From: an uncultured bacterium
GTDB taxonomy: Bacteria; Verrucomicrobiota; Lentisphaeria; Victivallales; UBA1829
Assembly: GCA_949297765.1 (NCBI GenBank)
Contig: CASFTV010000010.1
Span: 1 to 64,000 of the forward strand
Direction of reading: 5' to 3'
Length of the DNA stretch: 64,000 bases
A program made the position numbers and the translations under genes. The notes under the pieces were generated by a model that ran no database searches, had not been told where the DNA came from, and saw only the letters and a program-made list of their open reading frames with translations. Positions within the stretch are counted from its first letter, which is position 1. Each line of letters starts with the position of its first letter. Of this stretch, positions 9,750 through 17,258 are shown in pieces.

Positions 9750-12700
9750 TCACTCTTCGACCAGTTCAAAATAGAGACTCGGACCGTTCCGGATCTCCGC
9801 TGTGCGGAGAGTGAATTCGAGCCCTCCCGCGGTTTTCCGGACGGGAATGCGCTCCAGTCTGCTTCCGTCAAGCGCGAGGGCATAGAGCGCCATGTTCGCG
9901 GCTTTCTCCGTCCGGACCGCCAGCGAGAACGTGCCGGTTTCCAGCAGAATCGGGGTGGAACCGTGATTCAGACAGGTCCGCTGGTCCCCGTCTTCAAACA
10001 CCATTCCGGAGTTGAGAGCGTTGGTGACGACAAACAGAAGAAGGCGCTTCGCGTCGCGAATGCTTTTCTCCCCGTCGACGGAGGCCAGTGCAAGACACCC
10101 TCTCCGGTTCATGCTCCGCACTTCAAAGTTCCGGAACGCCGCCTGACTTCCCGCTTCCGCGCAGAGACCCTGGAAGCGTTCCGTGTCAATCGTCATCCGC
10201 TTCTTCCGGGCGTCCAGGATCAGTTCCCCGGTTGCGCTGACAAAGAAATCATCCGCGGCATCGGTCCGGTTCTCCGCGGGAAGCAGACCGCGCTTCTTCA
10301 GAGAGTTCAGGGTGCGGTCCATGTCGAACAGCGTGTTCCGGGAGTCCTGAATGCTCGAATCCGCGCGTCGGACCGCCATCCCCGAGGCGCCGAGACGGGA
10401 AAAACGGATTTCGTCCTTCTGTTCCGGCATCCCGGTCAGATCCACATAACACCGCCCGACAAGTCCCATCCGAAGCTGGGCGGAACTCACCGATTCGGTC
10501 AGCTGATTGCTCTGAATCACCTCCTTCGGATCCACCGCAATGCGTGCGCCGAACGGTGCTGTGCGGACGTCGCCGCGCCGGTAGAGAAGGGCGATTATCC
10601 GTTCGGTTGCCCGGCGGATCGGGTCAAAACGGATTTCAAAATCCACAATTTTCCGGTTGAAGTTCCGGGTCGGAGCCATGGCGAACGCCGTAAGGGCGTC
10701 GAATCCGTTCAGCGCGGCGTATCCGCCCAAGACAAAACCGTGTTCGTAGCGGTACTTGTTCCAGAAACAGTGGCCGTGTTCCGAGACGAGGAACGGTTTT
10801 CCGTAAAGACGCGTTGCCAGATATCCGCATACCGTGTTCGCCGCCGAACCGATGGAGCTGGTCTGGTGAACACGCGATCCTCTTTTGAGCGGTCCCGCGG
10901 ACGGGTGGTCGTGATAGCCGTTCATCGTGACAAAATCAAAGTCCCGGCGGACCTCCGCGTGGCGCATGGATTTGCCCATCGCAAACGTGGTGACCGGTCC
11001 CGCGTAGCCCAGTTTGCGCAGGAAGACGCGTTCCCGCTCGTAGAGGCCGCGCTCCTGCTGCGTGATGAATTCCGCCCGGTCGCGTCCGCGTTGTCCGGGA
11101 GAATCTTTTGCAAGCGGCTGGAAGGTGCGGATGTCGTCAAACGCGGAAATGTTCTCCGCCTCTTTGCCCCATGCCTGTTTCAGACGTTCCGGTGTCCCGT
11201 ATTTCTGTTTCAGAAACGCCCGGAACAGCGCGGCATAGCGGTTGTCTGCGCGGAGAAAGGCGAACTCCTGTTCGTTGTTGCAGTCGATGAACGCAATTTG
11301 CGGATCGTCGATCCAGCGCATCTTCGTATACGGATTGACGTGATTCAGAACCAGTTCCGCATTTCTGCACCATGCGTCGTAATCGCGCTGATGGCGGTAG
11401 AGATCCCAGTCCTGCTTTTCCGCGCCGCCCCAGGGATAACAGCGGTCAAAGCCGATGTGCGGAACCGGAAGGGAAAGGTAAACGTAAATCCCGCGCTTCT
11501 TCAGACAGTACAGAAAATAGTCAAACTGATCCCGCAGCCGGGGCGAATATTCAAACGCATGGAGTTCCCTCCAGTCAAGATCCCGCATGTGCCGCGCCCA
11601 GATGCGGACCAGATTGTAGCCGCCACGAACAACCTGATCGGCATACTCCTCCGCATCCTGACGGCTGGCAATTTCCGTGATCCCAGTAAAATATTCCCCG
11701 AATTCCCGGTTCTGGTTGAACGCCAGAAAACGAACCGGAATTCCCGGGCGTTTTTCAAATTCGAAGTGTCCGCTTTTTCCCGCAACGACCCGTCCGAATT
11801 CCCCGATTTCGTGTTTCGGAAAAAGTCCGGCGAAATCCAGCGCGCTGCCCGCTTCCGCCGCCGGTTTCACCGATTGCGGGAGCGCTTTCCAGACGGCATC
11901 CTCCTTCACTTCCCGTTTTTCCTGTTCCGGAGAGGGATATTTCTCATCGGAGATTGTCGCGGCAATCAGAAGCCACAGCGTCTTGCTTCCCGGATTCTTC
12001 CGGAACACGATTTCAGACACTCCGCCGATCTTCTCCGGAATCGCAACCCGGGAGACATACGCGGCTCCGAACCCGTCCTTCGGGGTGACAACCGCACCGA
12101 CAAGCGCATTCTCCACCGGATTTCCCTTCCACCAGTCCGTCAGATCCCTCCCGTATACGACGGGAATTTCCGTCTTTCCGTTCTTTCCCGTCAGTTCCAC
12201 AAATCCGGAAACCGCTCCTTTCGGATCCGCCCACGCGGAAGTGTGCAGCAGATAGAGATACTTCCCGCGGATGGGATGTGCCAGTTTTACTGCCACGCGC
12301 TCCGGCGCATCCGGAAGCCGCGGACACCGCAGCGCGGCAATCGCTCTGCCGTTGTTTTTCTTCGGATCAATCACCCGGAACGGAACGTTGGCAAAGGTCT
12401 TCCGTCGGATCGGAAACGAGGATCCGTCCTGCGAACTGCCCTGATCGTGCCATCCGCCCTTCCGGTCCCCCGCGACCGAATCGGAAAATCCCCAGTTTGC
12501 ACACGCTTCCAGCGGCAGAAGAACCGGACCTGCCACGATCTTCAGATTGCGGAAATGGATGGTTCCGCTGGAGCCGACAATCCCGATTTCCAGCTCTCCG
12601 CGTGTCACCGTATCCGGGACATCGCAGGAGAAAGAGACGCTCTTCCATACGCTTTTTCCGCTTCCGAGAACCTTTCGTCCCCAGGCGCTTTTCGTTCCCT

Positions 12701-13034
12701 TTTCCCCTGCGGCCCAGAATGCGAACCATCCGCCTTCCCACCGTTTCCGGGGAACTCCGAGTTCCATTTTCACTTCGGCGGAACAGGTGATGCGGCGTCC
12801 GCGGAGGTCTTCGCCGCGAAGAGGAATTTTCGCCGTGCAGCGCGGATCGGCCGCATCCGGAGAAACGTGGAAGCGCAGAGAAGGACCGTCGGCTTCCCGG
12901 ACCAGAACGGCGGAGGGATCCTTCCGGATCCCGCGTAAATCCTCCGCGGAACGGAAGGTTCGTTCGAAAAGAAGATGTTCCCCGTGCAGGGTCGTGAGAA
13001 ACAGAAGAGCGAGAGCCGTCAGCATTATTTTCAT
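9750..13034 (-). CDS. exported GH5/GH42-superfamily glycosidase
   Basis: A 1094-residue protein; I choose the ATG at 13034 because it follows AAAGGATC and opens a signal peptide (MKIMLTALALLFLTTLHG). Order: a beta-sandwich binding module (about 20-170); a second beta domain (about 175-370; WGFSDS, NVPFRVIDPKKNNG, YLYLLH) shared with the end of the 1318-aa protein at 3566; then a TIM barrel (about 430-850). In the barrel, GYNLVRIWARHMRDLDW, IDCNNEQEF (Asn-Glu acid/base pair) and FRAFLKQKYGTPERLKQAWG are clan GH-A signatures. The tail is beta-rich. It lies 26 bp after the pseudopilin at 13061 in the same operon and is likely an extracellular mannanase- or galactanase-like enzyme. Confidence 0.7.
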   Translation of the reverse strand: MKIMLTALALLFLTTLHGEHLLFERTFRSAEDLRGIRKDPSAVLVREADGPSLRFHVSPDAADPRCTAKIPLRGEDLRGRRITCSAEVKMELGVPRKRWEGGWFAFWAAGEKGTKSAWGRKVLGSGKSVWKSVSFSCDVPDTVTRGELEIGIVGSSGTIHFRNLKIVAGPVLLPLEACANWGFSDSVAGDRKGGWHDQGSSQDGSSFPIRRKTFANVPFRVIDPKKNNGRAIAALRCPRLPDAPERVAVKLAHPIRGKYLYLLHTSAWADPKGAVSGFVELTGKNGKTEIPVVYGRDLTDWWKGNPVENALVGAVVTPKDGFGAAYVSRVAIPEKIGGVSEIVFRKNPGSKTLWLLIAATISDEKYPSPEQEKREVKEDAVWKALPQSVKPAAEAGSALDFAGLFPKHEIGEFGRVVAGKSGHFEFEKRPGIPVRFLAFNQNREFGEYFTGITEIASRQDAEEYADQVVRGGYNLVRIWARHMRDLDWRELHAFEYSPRLRDQFDYFLYCLKKRGIYVYLSLPVPHIGFDRCYPWGGAEKQDWDLYRHQRDYDAWCRNAELVLNHVNPYTKMRWIDDPQIAFIDCNNEQEFAFLRADNRYAALFRAFLKQKYGTPERLKQAWGKEAENISAFDDIRTFQPLAKDSPGQRGRDRAEFITQQERGLYERERVFLRKLGYAGPVTTFAMGKSMRHAEVRRDFDFVTMNGYHDHPSAGPLKRGSRVHQTSSIGSAANTVCGYLATRLYGKPFLVSEHGHCFWNKYRYEHGFVLGGYAALNGFDALTAFAMAPTRNFNRKIVDFEIRFDPIRRATERIIALLYRRGDVRTAPFGARIAVDPKEVIQSNQLTESVSSAQLRMGLVGRCYVDLTGMPEQKDEIRFSRLGASGMAVRRADSSIQDSRNTLFDMDRTLNSLKKRGLLPAENRTDAADDFFVSATGELILDARKKRMTIDTERFQGLCAEAGSQAAFRNFEVRSMNRRGCLALASVDGEKSIRDAKRLLLFVVTNALNSGMVFEDGDQRTCLNHGSTPILLETGTFSLAVRTEKAANMALYALALDGSRLERIPVRKTAGGLEFTLRTAEIRNGPSLYFELVEE

Positions 13035-13060
13035 GAGAGATCCTTTGCGTTCTGTGTGAT

Positions 13061-13825
13061 TCAATAGGTCCAGTTGTCATAGGGGAAGTACTGCATCTTG
13101 TTCCGGTTCCAGAAGGAGCCGGAGACGATCAAGGTCCGGTAATCCCGGTTTTCCACATGGCCGTCGAAAAAGGTGACGTTCATTGCCTGGAGATTGTTGT
13201 GGCGCCATGCGGAGTACCAGTCGCTGCCCGAATCGTTTCCTGTTGCCCGGAACTGCTCCGGCGACATCTTCCACATGGTGTTCCGCCCGGCATGGGTCGT
13301 TTCCGTAAAGGCGATTTTCCGGGAGGCGGAACGGATTTTGTTCAGCCGGTAATAGCGGCCCGTGTCATCCGTTCTTCCGGGCAGCAGCTCTCCGTTGAGA
13401 TATTCATCCGCGTAGGTGAAGGAGAGTTTCTGCCATCCTTTTCCCACCCATGTGTCCTCTTCCGGAAGCGGACGGGTCGATTCCGGACACAGCGCATTGC
13501 TCCGGACAAAGTTCAGCGCCCAGTTCCCCGACAAAGGAAGAGTCCGGAATCCGAGATTCTGCGAAAATTCCGGATTCTGATACCACATCAGATCGCCGCC
13601 TCCATTGAACGGAACCCATGCTTCGTCGTTCGTGTTCGCATACATGACTCCCGCGGTTCCGAGCGCCTTCATCGCATTCATGCACCCGAGAGTCCGTGCT
13701 TTGGCTCGCGCCGACCCCAGTGCAGGCATCAGAAGAGATGCAAGAATCGCAAGAATCGCAATTACAATTAAAAGTTCAATTAAAGTAAATTTTCTTTCTT
13801 TTTTCTCTTCTTTTTTCATTGCCAT
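13061..13825 (-). CDS. prepilin-type pseudopilin with H-X11-DG motif
   Basis: A 254-residue protein. A lysine- and glutamate-rich leader (MAMKKEEKKERK) precedes [16 protein letters not shown], the prepilin peptidase site and N-terminal helix, followed by ASLLMPALGSARAKA. The C-terminus has HNNLQAMNVTFFDGHV, in which the His and the Asp-Gly pair are 11 residues apart. It has the same architecture as the proteins at 2738 and 46581 but differs in the middle, so these are diverged paralogues and not recent copies. It lies 9 bp after the regulator at 13835 and 26 bp before the exported glycosidase, so the three genes form one operon. Confidence 0.85.
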   Translation of the reverse strand: MAMKKEEKKERKFTLIELLIVIAILAILASLLMPALGSARAKARTLGCMNAMKALGTAGVMYANTNDEAWVPFNGGGDLMWYQNPEFSQNLGFRTLPLSGNWALNFVRSNALCPESTRPLPEEDTWVGKGWQKLSFTYADEYLNGELLPGRTDDTGRYYRLNKIRSASRKIAFTETTHAGRNTMWKMSPEQFRATGNDSGSDWYSAWRHNNLQAMNVTFFDGHVENRDYRTLIVSGSFWNRNKMQYFPYDNWTY

Positions 13826-13834
13826 CTCCTTGTT

Positions 13835-14878
13835 TCAGCTATTTTTTATGATGGGAAGCGAAATGAGTTCCGAAGTCTGTTCCGCCGGAGCCTGATCGGA
13901 GAGGAGAAGACGGGCCCGTTCCGCAACGCGTTCGGCCAGTTCCCGGAAAGGCTGAACATAGGTGTAGCCCGGAGCTTCCTTGCGTGTGCCGTCTGCAATG
14001 TCGGGCCGGATCAGCAGGATCTTTTCGCGAAATTGCGGACAGCCTTCCTCGATCGCCTGAAAGAGTTTATCGTTGAGTGCGCTCGCCGAGAAAATGGCGT
14101 CCACCGGAACGCCGCAGAGAAGCAGTTTGCGCACATCCTCGCACGCCGAGGACATCTCTTCCAGAAACAGATTCGGATTCAGTTTCACGCCCGCCTCCTC
14201 ATAGGCGCGCAGAAGACCGTCCAGCTGGACCTTTTTATCCCGGACCCGCGGCAGATAAAGAATGTTTTTCCGATTCTCCTTCAGGAGTCTCCGTCCGATT
14301 TCATAGCCGGCCCCTTCATAGTCGATCTGGATATTCCCGGGGAAATCGCCGTCATAGCAGCAGACGATGATTTTCATCCCATTCGCCTTCAATTTTTCAA
14401 TGATCTTCAGCTGTTCCGGCGAGGGACGGACCCACACAAGAAGATCCAGTCCGGCTTCTTCCAGTTCGCGGTAAATCGTCTCTTCCGTGTGTCCGCTCAG
14501 GTTCAGAATGTGCTGGACCGACGGGAGGGCCGCCAGCTCCCGAAGAAGATGCGAAAGACGGAGCGCCTGATATGGAAAATAGTGCGCCAGCATCCCGTCA
14601 TTTTCCAGAATCCCAATGATCGGAAGCATGTCGCTGCCCTGCAGAGCGCTTCGCGCGGGGTTGGTGAAACTGCCCAGACTCGGACGGGCGATGATGAAGC
14701 CGTCATCCGTCAGCACCTTCATCGCCTTGCTGACCGTCGGACGGCTGACCCCGAATTTCCGGGCCAGTTCCGTGATCGTCGGTATTCGGACAGACTGTTT
14801 GCCCGCCCGCAGAATCAGCGTCATCACATAGCGCCGGATCTTCATGTACTCCGCTACGGGACTCTCCGGTTTTTTCAT
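13835..14878 (-). CDS. GntR-type HTH / LacI-type sensor transcription regulator
   Basis: A 347-residue protein. The N-terminal 75 residues form a winged helix of GntR type (TITELARKFGVSRPTVSKAM, then LTDDGFIIARPSLGSF). Residues about 90-345 form a periplasmic-binding-protein-like sugar sensor (LPIIGILENDG, IIVCCYDGDFPGNIQIDYEGAGYEIG, VPVDAIFSASALNDKLFQAI). This is the architecture of AraR-type sugar regulators. It is first in the operon with a pseudopilin and an exported glycosidase. Its own promoter has repeat elements just downstream of the -10 box, so it is probably an autoregulated repressor released by a sugar. Confidence 0.88.
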   Translation of the reverse strand: MKKPESPVAEYMKIRRYVMTLILRAGKQSVRIPTITELARKFGVSRPTVSKAMKVLTDDGFIIARPSLGSFTNPARSALQGSDMLPIIGILENDGMLAHYFPYQALRLSHLLRELAALPSVQHILNLSGHTEETIYRELEEAGLDLLVWVRPSPEQLKIIEKLKANGMKIIVCCYDGDFPGNIQIDYEGAGYEIGRRLLKENRKNILYLPRVRDKKVQLDGLLRAYEEAGVKLNPNLFLEEMSSACEDVRKLLLCGVPVDAIFSASALNDKLFQAIEEGCPQFREKILLIRPDIADGTRKEAPGYTYVQPFRELAERVAERARLLLSDQAPAEQTSELISLPIIKNS

Positions 14879-14935
14879 GATGTTTCCTGTTCAAATTCCG
14901 TTATTATGTTATCTAAGGTTTACTAAGTGTTGTAT

Positions 14936-14964
14936 ATTATATAACAAAATGATTCTTTTGTCAA
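14936..14964 (-). promoter_or_regulatory. perfect sigma-70 promoter of the GntR/LacI regulator operon
   Basis: On the minus strand TTGACA (14964-14959), a 17-bp spacer and TATAAT (14941-14936) match both consensus hexamers exactly. Just downstream lie direct CTAAG repeats (14913-14917 and 14923-14927, five bases apart) in an AT-rich stretch. They sit where a repressor would block transcription, so they are candidate operator parts; that role is inferred. Confidence 0.75.
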
Positions 14965-15107
14965 GACCTTTTTCATAAATTTTATAAAATTTTCCCGGGG
15001 ACGGCGGATGCTTCTCGGCGGAAGACGGAAAGAGAGGAAGTCAGAACAGCATCAAAGATTCCATGCGGAACCGGAAAGGCGGGATTCCCGGAAAAACGGG
15101 ACAAAAG

Positions 15108-15181
15108 TGGTATCCCCGCCAAGATTCGAACTTGAACTAAATGGATCAAAACCATTTGTGCTACCGTTACACCACAGGGAT
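15108..15181 (-). tRNA. tRNA-Gln (anticodon TTG)
   Basis: The minus strand folds as a 74-nt tRNA. The acceptor arm ATCCCTG pairs with CGGGGAT (one T-G pair). The anticodon stem AATGG/CCATT carries the loop TTTTGAT, giving anticodon TTG, which reads CAA glutamine codons. The T arm has loop TTCGAAT. The discriminator A and the 3' CCA are encoded. Confidence 0.93.
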
Positions 15182-15198
15182 CCGGAAAACGGGAAATT

Positions 15199-15227
15199 AA
15201 TATAGCATGCCTCACGCCAAAGTCCAA
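15199..15227 (-). promoter_or_regulatory. promoter of tRNA-Gln
   Basis: On the minus strand TTGGAC (15227-15222), 17 bp and TATATT (15204-15199) lie 18 bp before the tRNA 5' end, as expected for a directly transcribed tRNA. Confidence 0.6.
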
Positions 15228-15313
15228 TCTTCTTTTCCGGAAAAATCTCTTTTTCTGAATTTCTGCACCGGTCGGAAGACAGGAGACCAGATGGTAATTT
15301 TTCAGAATGGTTC

Positions 15314-15342
15314 TTGTATTTTCCGCAATCCGGACCTATATT
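15314..15342 (+). promoter_or_regulatory. putative promoter of the peroxiredoxin gene
   Basis: TTGTAT (15314-15319), 17 bp and TATATT (15337-15342) precede the peroxiredoxin start by about 60 nt. No regulator site is recognisable. Confidence 0.5.
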
Positions 15343-15404
15343 TCCTCTCAAAATCAGTTGGGGGGTCCAACTTGAATCAATTCACTCAAAAAAGGAGATG
15401 TATC

Positions 15405-16001
15405 ATGTCCACTCTGGTCACCAGGGAAGCGCCTGATTTCACTGCGAACGCCGTTATGGGAGACAATACCTTCGGCGAATTCAAACTTTCCTCGCTGAAG
15501 GGAAAATATGTGGTTCTGTTCTTTTATCCGATGGATTTCACGTTTGTCTGTCCGTCGGAAATTCTCGCGTTCGACAGCAAGTACGAGGAGTTCAAAAAGC
15601 GCGGCTGTGAACTCGTCAGCGTCTCGACCGACACCGAATATACCCATTTCGCATGGAAATCCGTTCCCCCGAACAAGGGCGGCATCGGAAACGTCAAATT
15701 CCCGATGGTTGCGGATACCACGAAAAACATCTCCCGCGATTACGGAGTCCTCTTCAACGGTTCGGTCGCTCTGCGCGGACTGTTCCTGATCGACCGTCAG
15801 GGAATCGTCCGTCATGCACTGGTCAACGATCTCCCGCTCGGAAGAAGCGTGGATGAGGCCATCCGGATACTCGACGCCCTCCAGTTCTTCGAGGAACACG
15901 GAGAAGTCTGCCCCGCAAACTGGCACAAGGGCGACAAGGGAATGAAGGCTTCCGCGGAAGGGGTCGCGGAATATCTCGGCAGCACCTACGCCGACCGCTG
16001 A
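15405..16001 (+). CDS. typical 2-Cys peroxiredoxin (AhpC/Prx family)
   Basis: A 198-residue thiol peroxidase that reduces hydrogen peroxide and organic hydroperoxides in the cytoplasm. The peroxidatic cysteine is Cys49 in MDFTFVCPSE. The resolving cysteine lies in GEVCPANW about 120 residues later, typical of the two-cysteine type that forms an intersubunit disulphide. The ATG at 15405 follows AAAGGAGATG, and the protein from there has the usual family length. No reductase partner (AhpF, thioredoxin) is adjacent, so it probably uses a thioredoxin encoded elsewhere. It is a single-gene unit with its own promoter and terminator. Confidence 0.95.
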   Translation: MSTLVTREAPDFTANAVMGDNTFGEFKLSSLKGKYVVLFFYPMDFTFVCPSEILAFDSKYEEFKKRGCELVSVSTDTEYTHFAWKSVPPNKGGIGNVKFPMVADTTKNISRDYGVLFNGSVALRGLFLIDRQGIVRHALVNDLPLGRSVDEAIRILDALQFFEEHGEVCPANWHKGDKGMKASAEGVAEYLGSTYADR

Positions 16002-16025
16002 ACCGTCTCTTCCGGTCAATGGTCC

Positions 16026-16065
16026 GGGGATGAAACTCCATCTGGGGTCATCCCCGTTTTTTTTT
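16026..16065 (+). terminator. rho-independent terminator of the peroxiredoxin gene
   Basis: GGGGATGA (16026-16033) pairs with TCATCCCC (16048-16055) around a 14-nt loop, followed by G and nine T residues. Confidence 0.8.
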
Positions 16066-16107
16066 GCCGGAAATTCCGGAAAATTTCCGTTTTCTGCGCA
16101 CTCCCGC

Positions 16108-16155
16108 TTGCAATGCGGAAGAGAGAGGATATAGTTTGATATATCGTTATAGCAG
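16108..16155 (+). promoter_or_regulatory. promoter and LacI-type operator of the regulator at 16170
   Basis: TTGCAA (16108-16113), 16 bp and TATAGT (16130-16135) form a promoter. Immediately downstream, 16135-16155 reads TTTGATATATCGTTATAGCAG with a central CG, as in LacI-family operators. 18 of 21 bases recur at 17208-17228. The core TATATCGTTATA here corresponds to the reverse complement of the core of the second copy, except for one base. Autorepression is inferred. Confidence 0.65.
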
Positions 16156-16169
16156 AGAAGGAGAATCTT

Positions 16170-17171
16170 GTGAAGGCAACGCTGAGCGACGTGGCAAGAG
16201 AGGCGGGAGTTTCCCGGTCTCTCGTATCGAAATGCCTGGCGGGTGCTCCCGATGCGCGGATGCGGGAGGAGACCCGGAGGCGGATTGAGGAGGCGGTCCG
16301 GAAATGCCGTTATCTTCCCTGCCGTCTGGCGCAGTCGCTGAAGCAGGGAAGAAGCCGGACGATCGGGCTTGTGATCTCCGATCTGCGCAATCCGTTCTGG
16401 TCGCTGTTCGCGGATTTTGCGCTCCGGGAGACGAAGCGTCACGGCTACCGTCTGCTGATTTCCCTGTGCGACTTCAACCGGGAGGAGGAACTGGAGCATC
16501 TGCGGGCTCTGCTGGAATACCGTGTGGACGGAATCCTCTACTGCGAGCATCTTGGCGAGAACGATCTGGCGGAACAGCTCCGGAAGGAACAGTTCCCGAT
16601 CATGCTGATGTTTCAGGAATCGCCGAGTTTTCCCGCCGCCCGGGTGGACTATTCTTCCGCGCTGGCGGATGCGGTGAAGGAACTTGCCCGACGCGGATGC
16701 CGTGAACTGTTCTGCATCCGCTGCGGGGAGTCCCCATGGTCCCGGATTCTCCGGCGGGAGTGCCGGTCGGCCGGACTGGATTTCTCCGTACGATTCGCAC
16801 CGCTGAAGCCGGAGGAGCTGATCCCGTTTCTGGATCGGATCTGCCGGGAGGCGCCGCCCGCAATCGTCCTGAACGGGTGGAGAACCGGACTGCTGCTTCT
16901 CCGCCGGATCGAAGCGTTGTTCCCGGAATATCGTCCGGAGTTTATTCTGAACTCCCATTTCGACCACCCGGAGTTTTTGAATCCGCGGATCACCGGCATT
17001 GTCCGGACGGATCTGGAACTCCTGGTACGCCGGAGTGTGGAAAGCCTGATCGGACGGATCAGGGGGGAATGCGCATCCGGAGATCCTCTTCTTTTCCCCG
17101 CGGCATTCCTGAGCGCCGCCGATTTCCGGAAACTGGCGCGGAACAATCTCCTCCGCGATTTCCCGTATTGA
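16170..17171 (+). CDS. LacI-family transcription regulator
   Basis: A 333-residue regulator starting at GTG 16170 (AGAAGGAGA upstream). The N-terminal HTH (KATLSDVAREAGVSRSLVSKCLAG) is typical LacI with hinge RLAQSLKQGRSRTIGLVISDLRNPFW. The rest is a periplasmic-binding-like sensor (DGILYCEHLG, ARRGCRELFCIRCGESPW, PPAIVLNGWRTG). The C-terminal part is a little shorter than in many LacI proteins. It precedes the glycosidase-like gene at 17259 by 87 bp, and both promoters carry the same operator, so it most likely represses itself and that gene until a sugar ligand binds. Confidence 0.92.
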   Translation: MKATLSDVAREAGVSRSLVSKCLAGAPDARMREETRRRIEEAVRKCRYLPCRLAQSLKQGRSRTIGLVISDLRNPFWSLFADFALRETKRHGYRLLISLCDFNREEELEHLRALLEYRVDGILYCEHLGENDLAEQLRKEQFPIMLMFQESPSFPAARVDYSSALADAVKELARRGCRELFCIRCGESPWSRILRRECRSAGLDFSVRFAPLKPEELIPFLDRICREAPPAIVLNGWRTGLLLLRRIEALFPEYRPEFILNSHFDHPEFLNPRITGIVRTDLELLVRRSVESLIGRIRGECASGDPLLFPAAFLSAADFRKLARNNLLRDFPY

Positions 17172-17197
17172 GAATGGAATGATGGTATGACGAACCG

Positions 17198-17228
17198 TTG
17201 CGTTTTTTTTGATAAAACGATATAGCAG
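17198..17228 (+). promoter_or_regulatory. promoter with second LacI-type operator
   Basis: TTGCGT (17198-17203), 17 bp and TATAGC (17221-17226). The box TTTGATAAAACGATATAGCAG at 17208-17228 covers the -10 element and matches the copy at 16135-16155 in 18 of 21 positions. A repressor bound here would block RNA polymerase. Confidence 0.65.
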
Positions 17229-17258
17229 TCTGAATCGACACAAGGAGGAAAAGAGACT

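Noticed and set aside
9462-12938. A 1158-codon open frame on the plus strand
   Set aside because: It is antisense to the exported glycosidase, has arginine-rich low-quality composition, and shows no motif or ribosome site.
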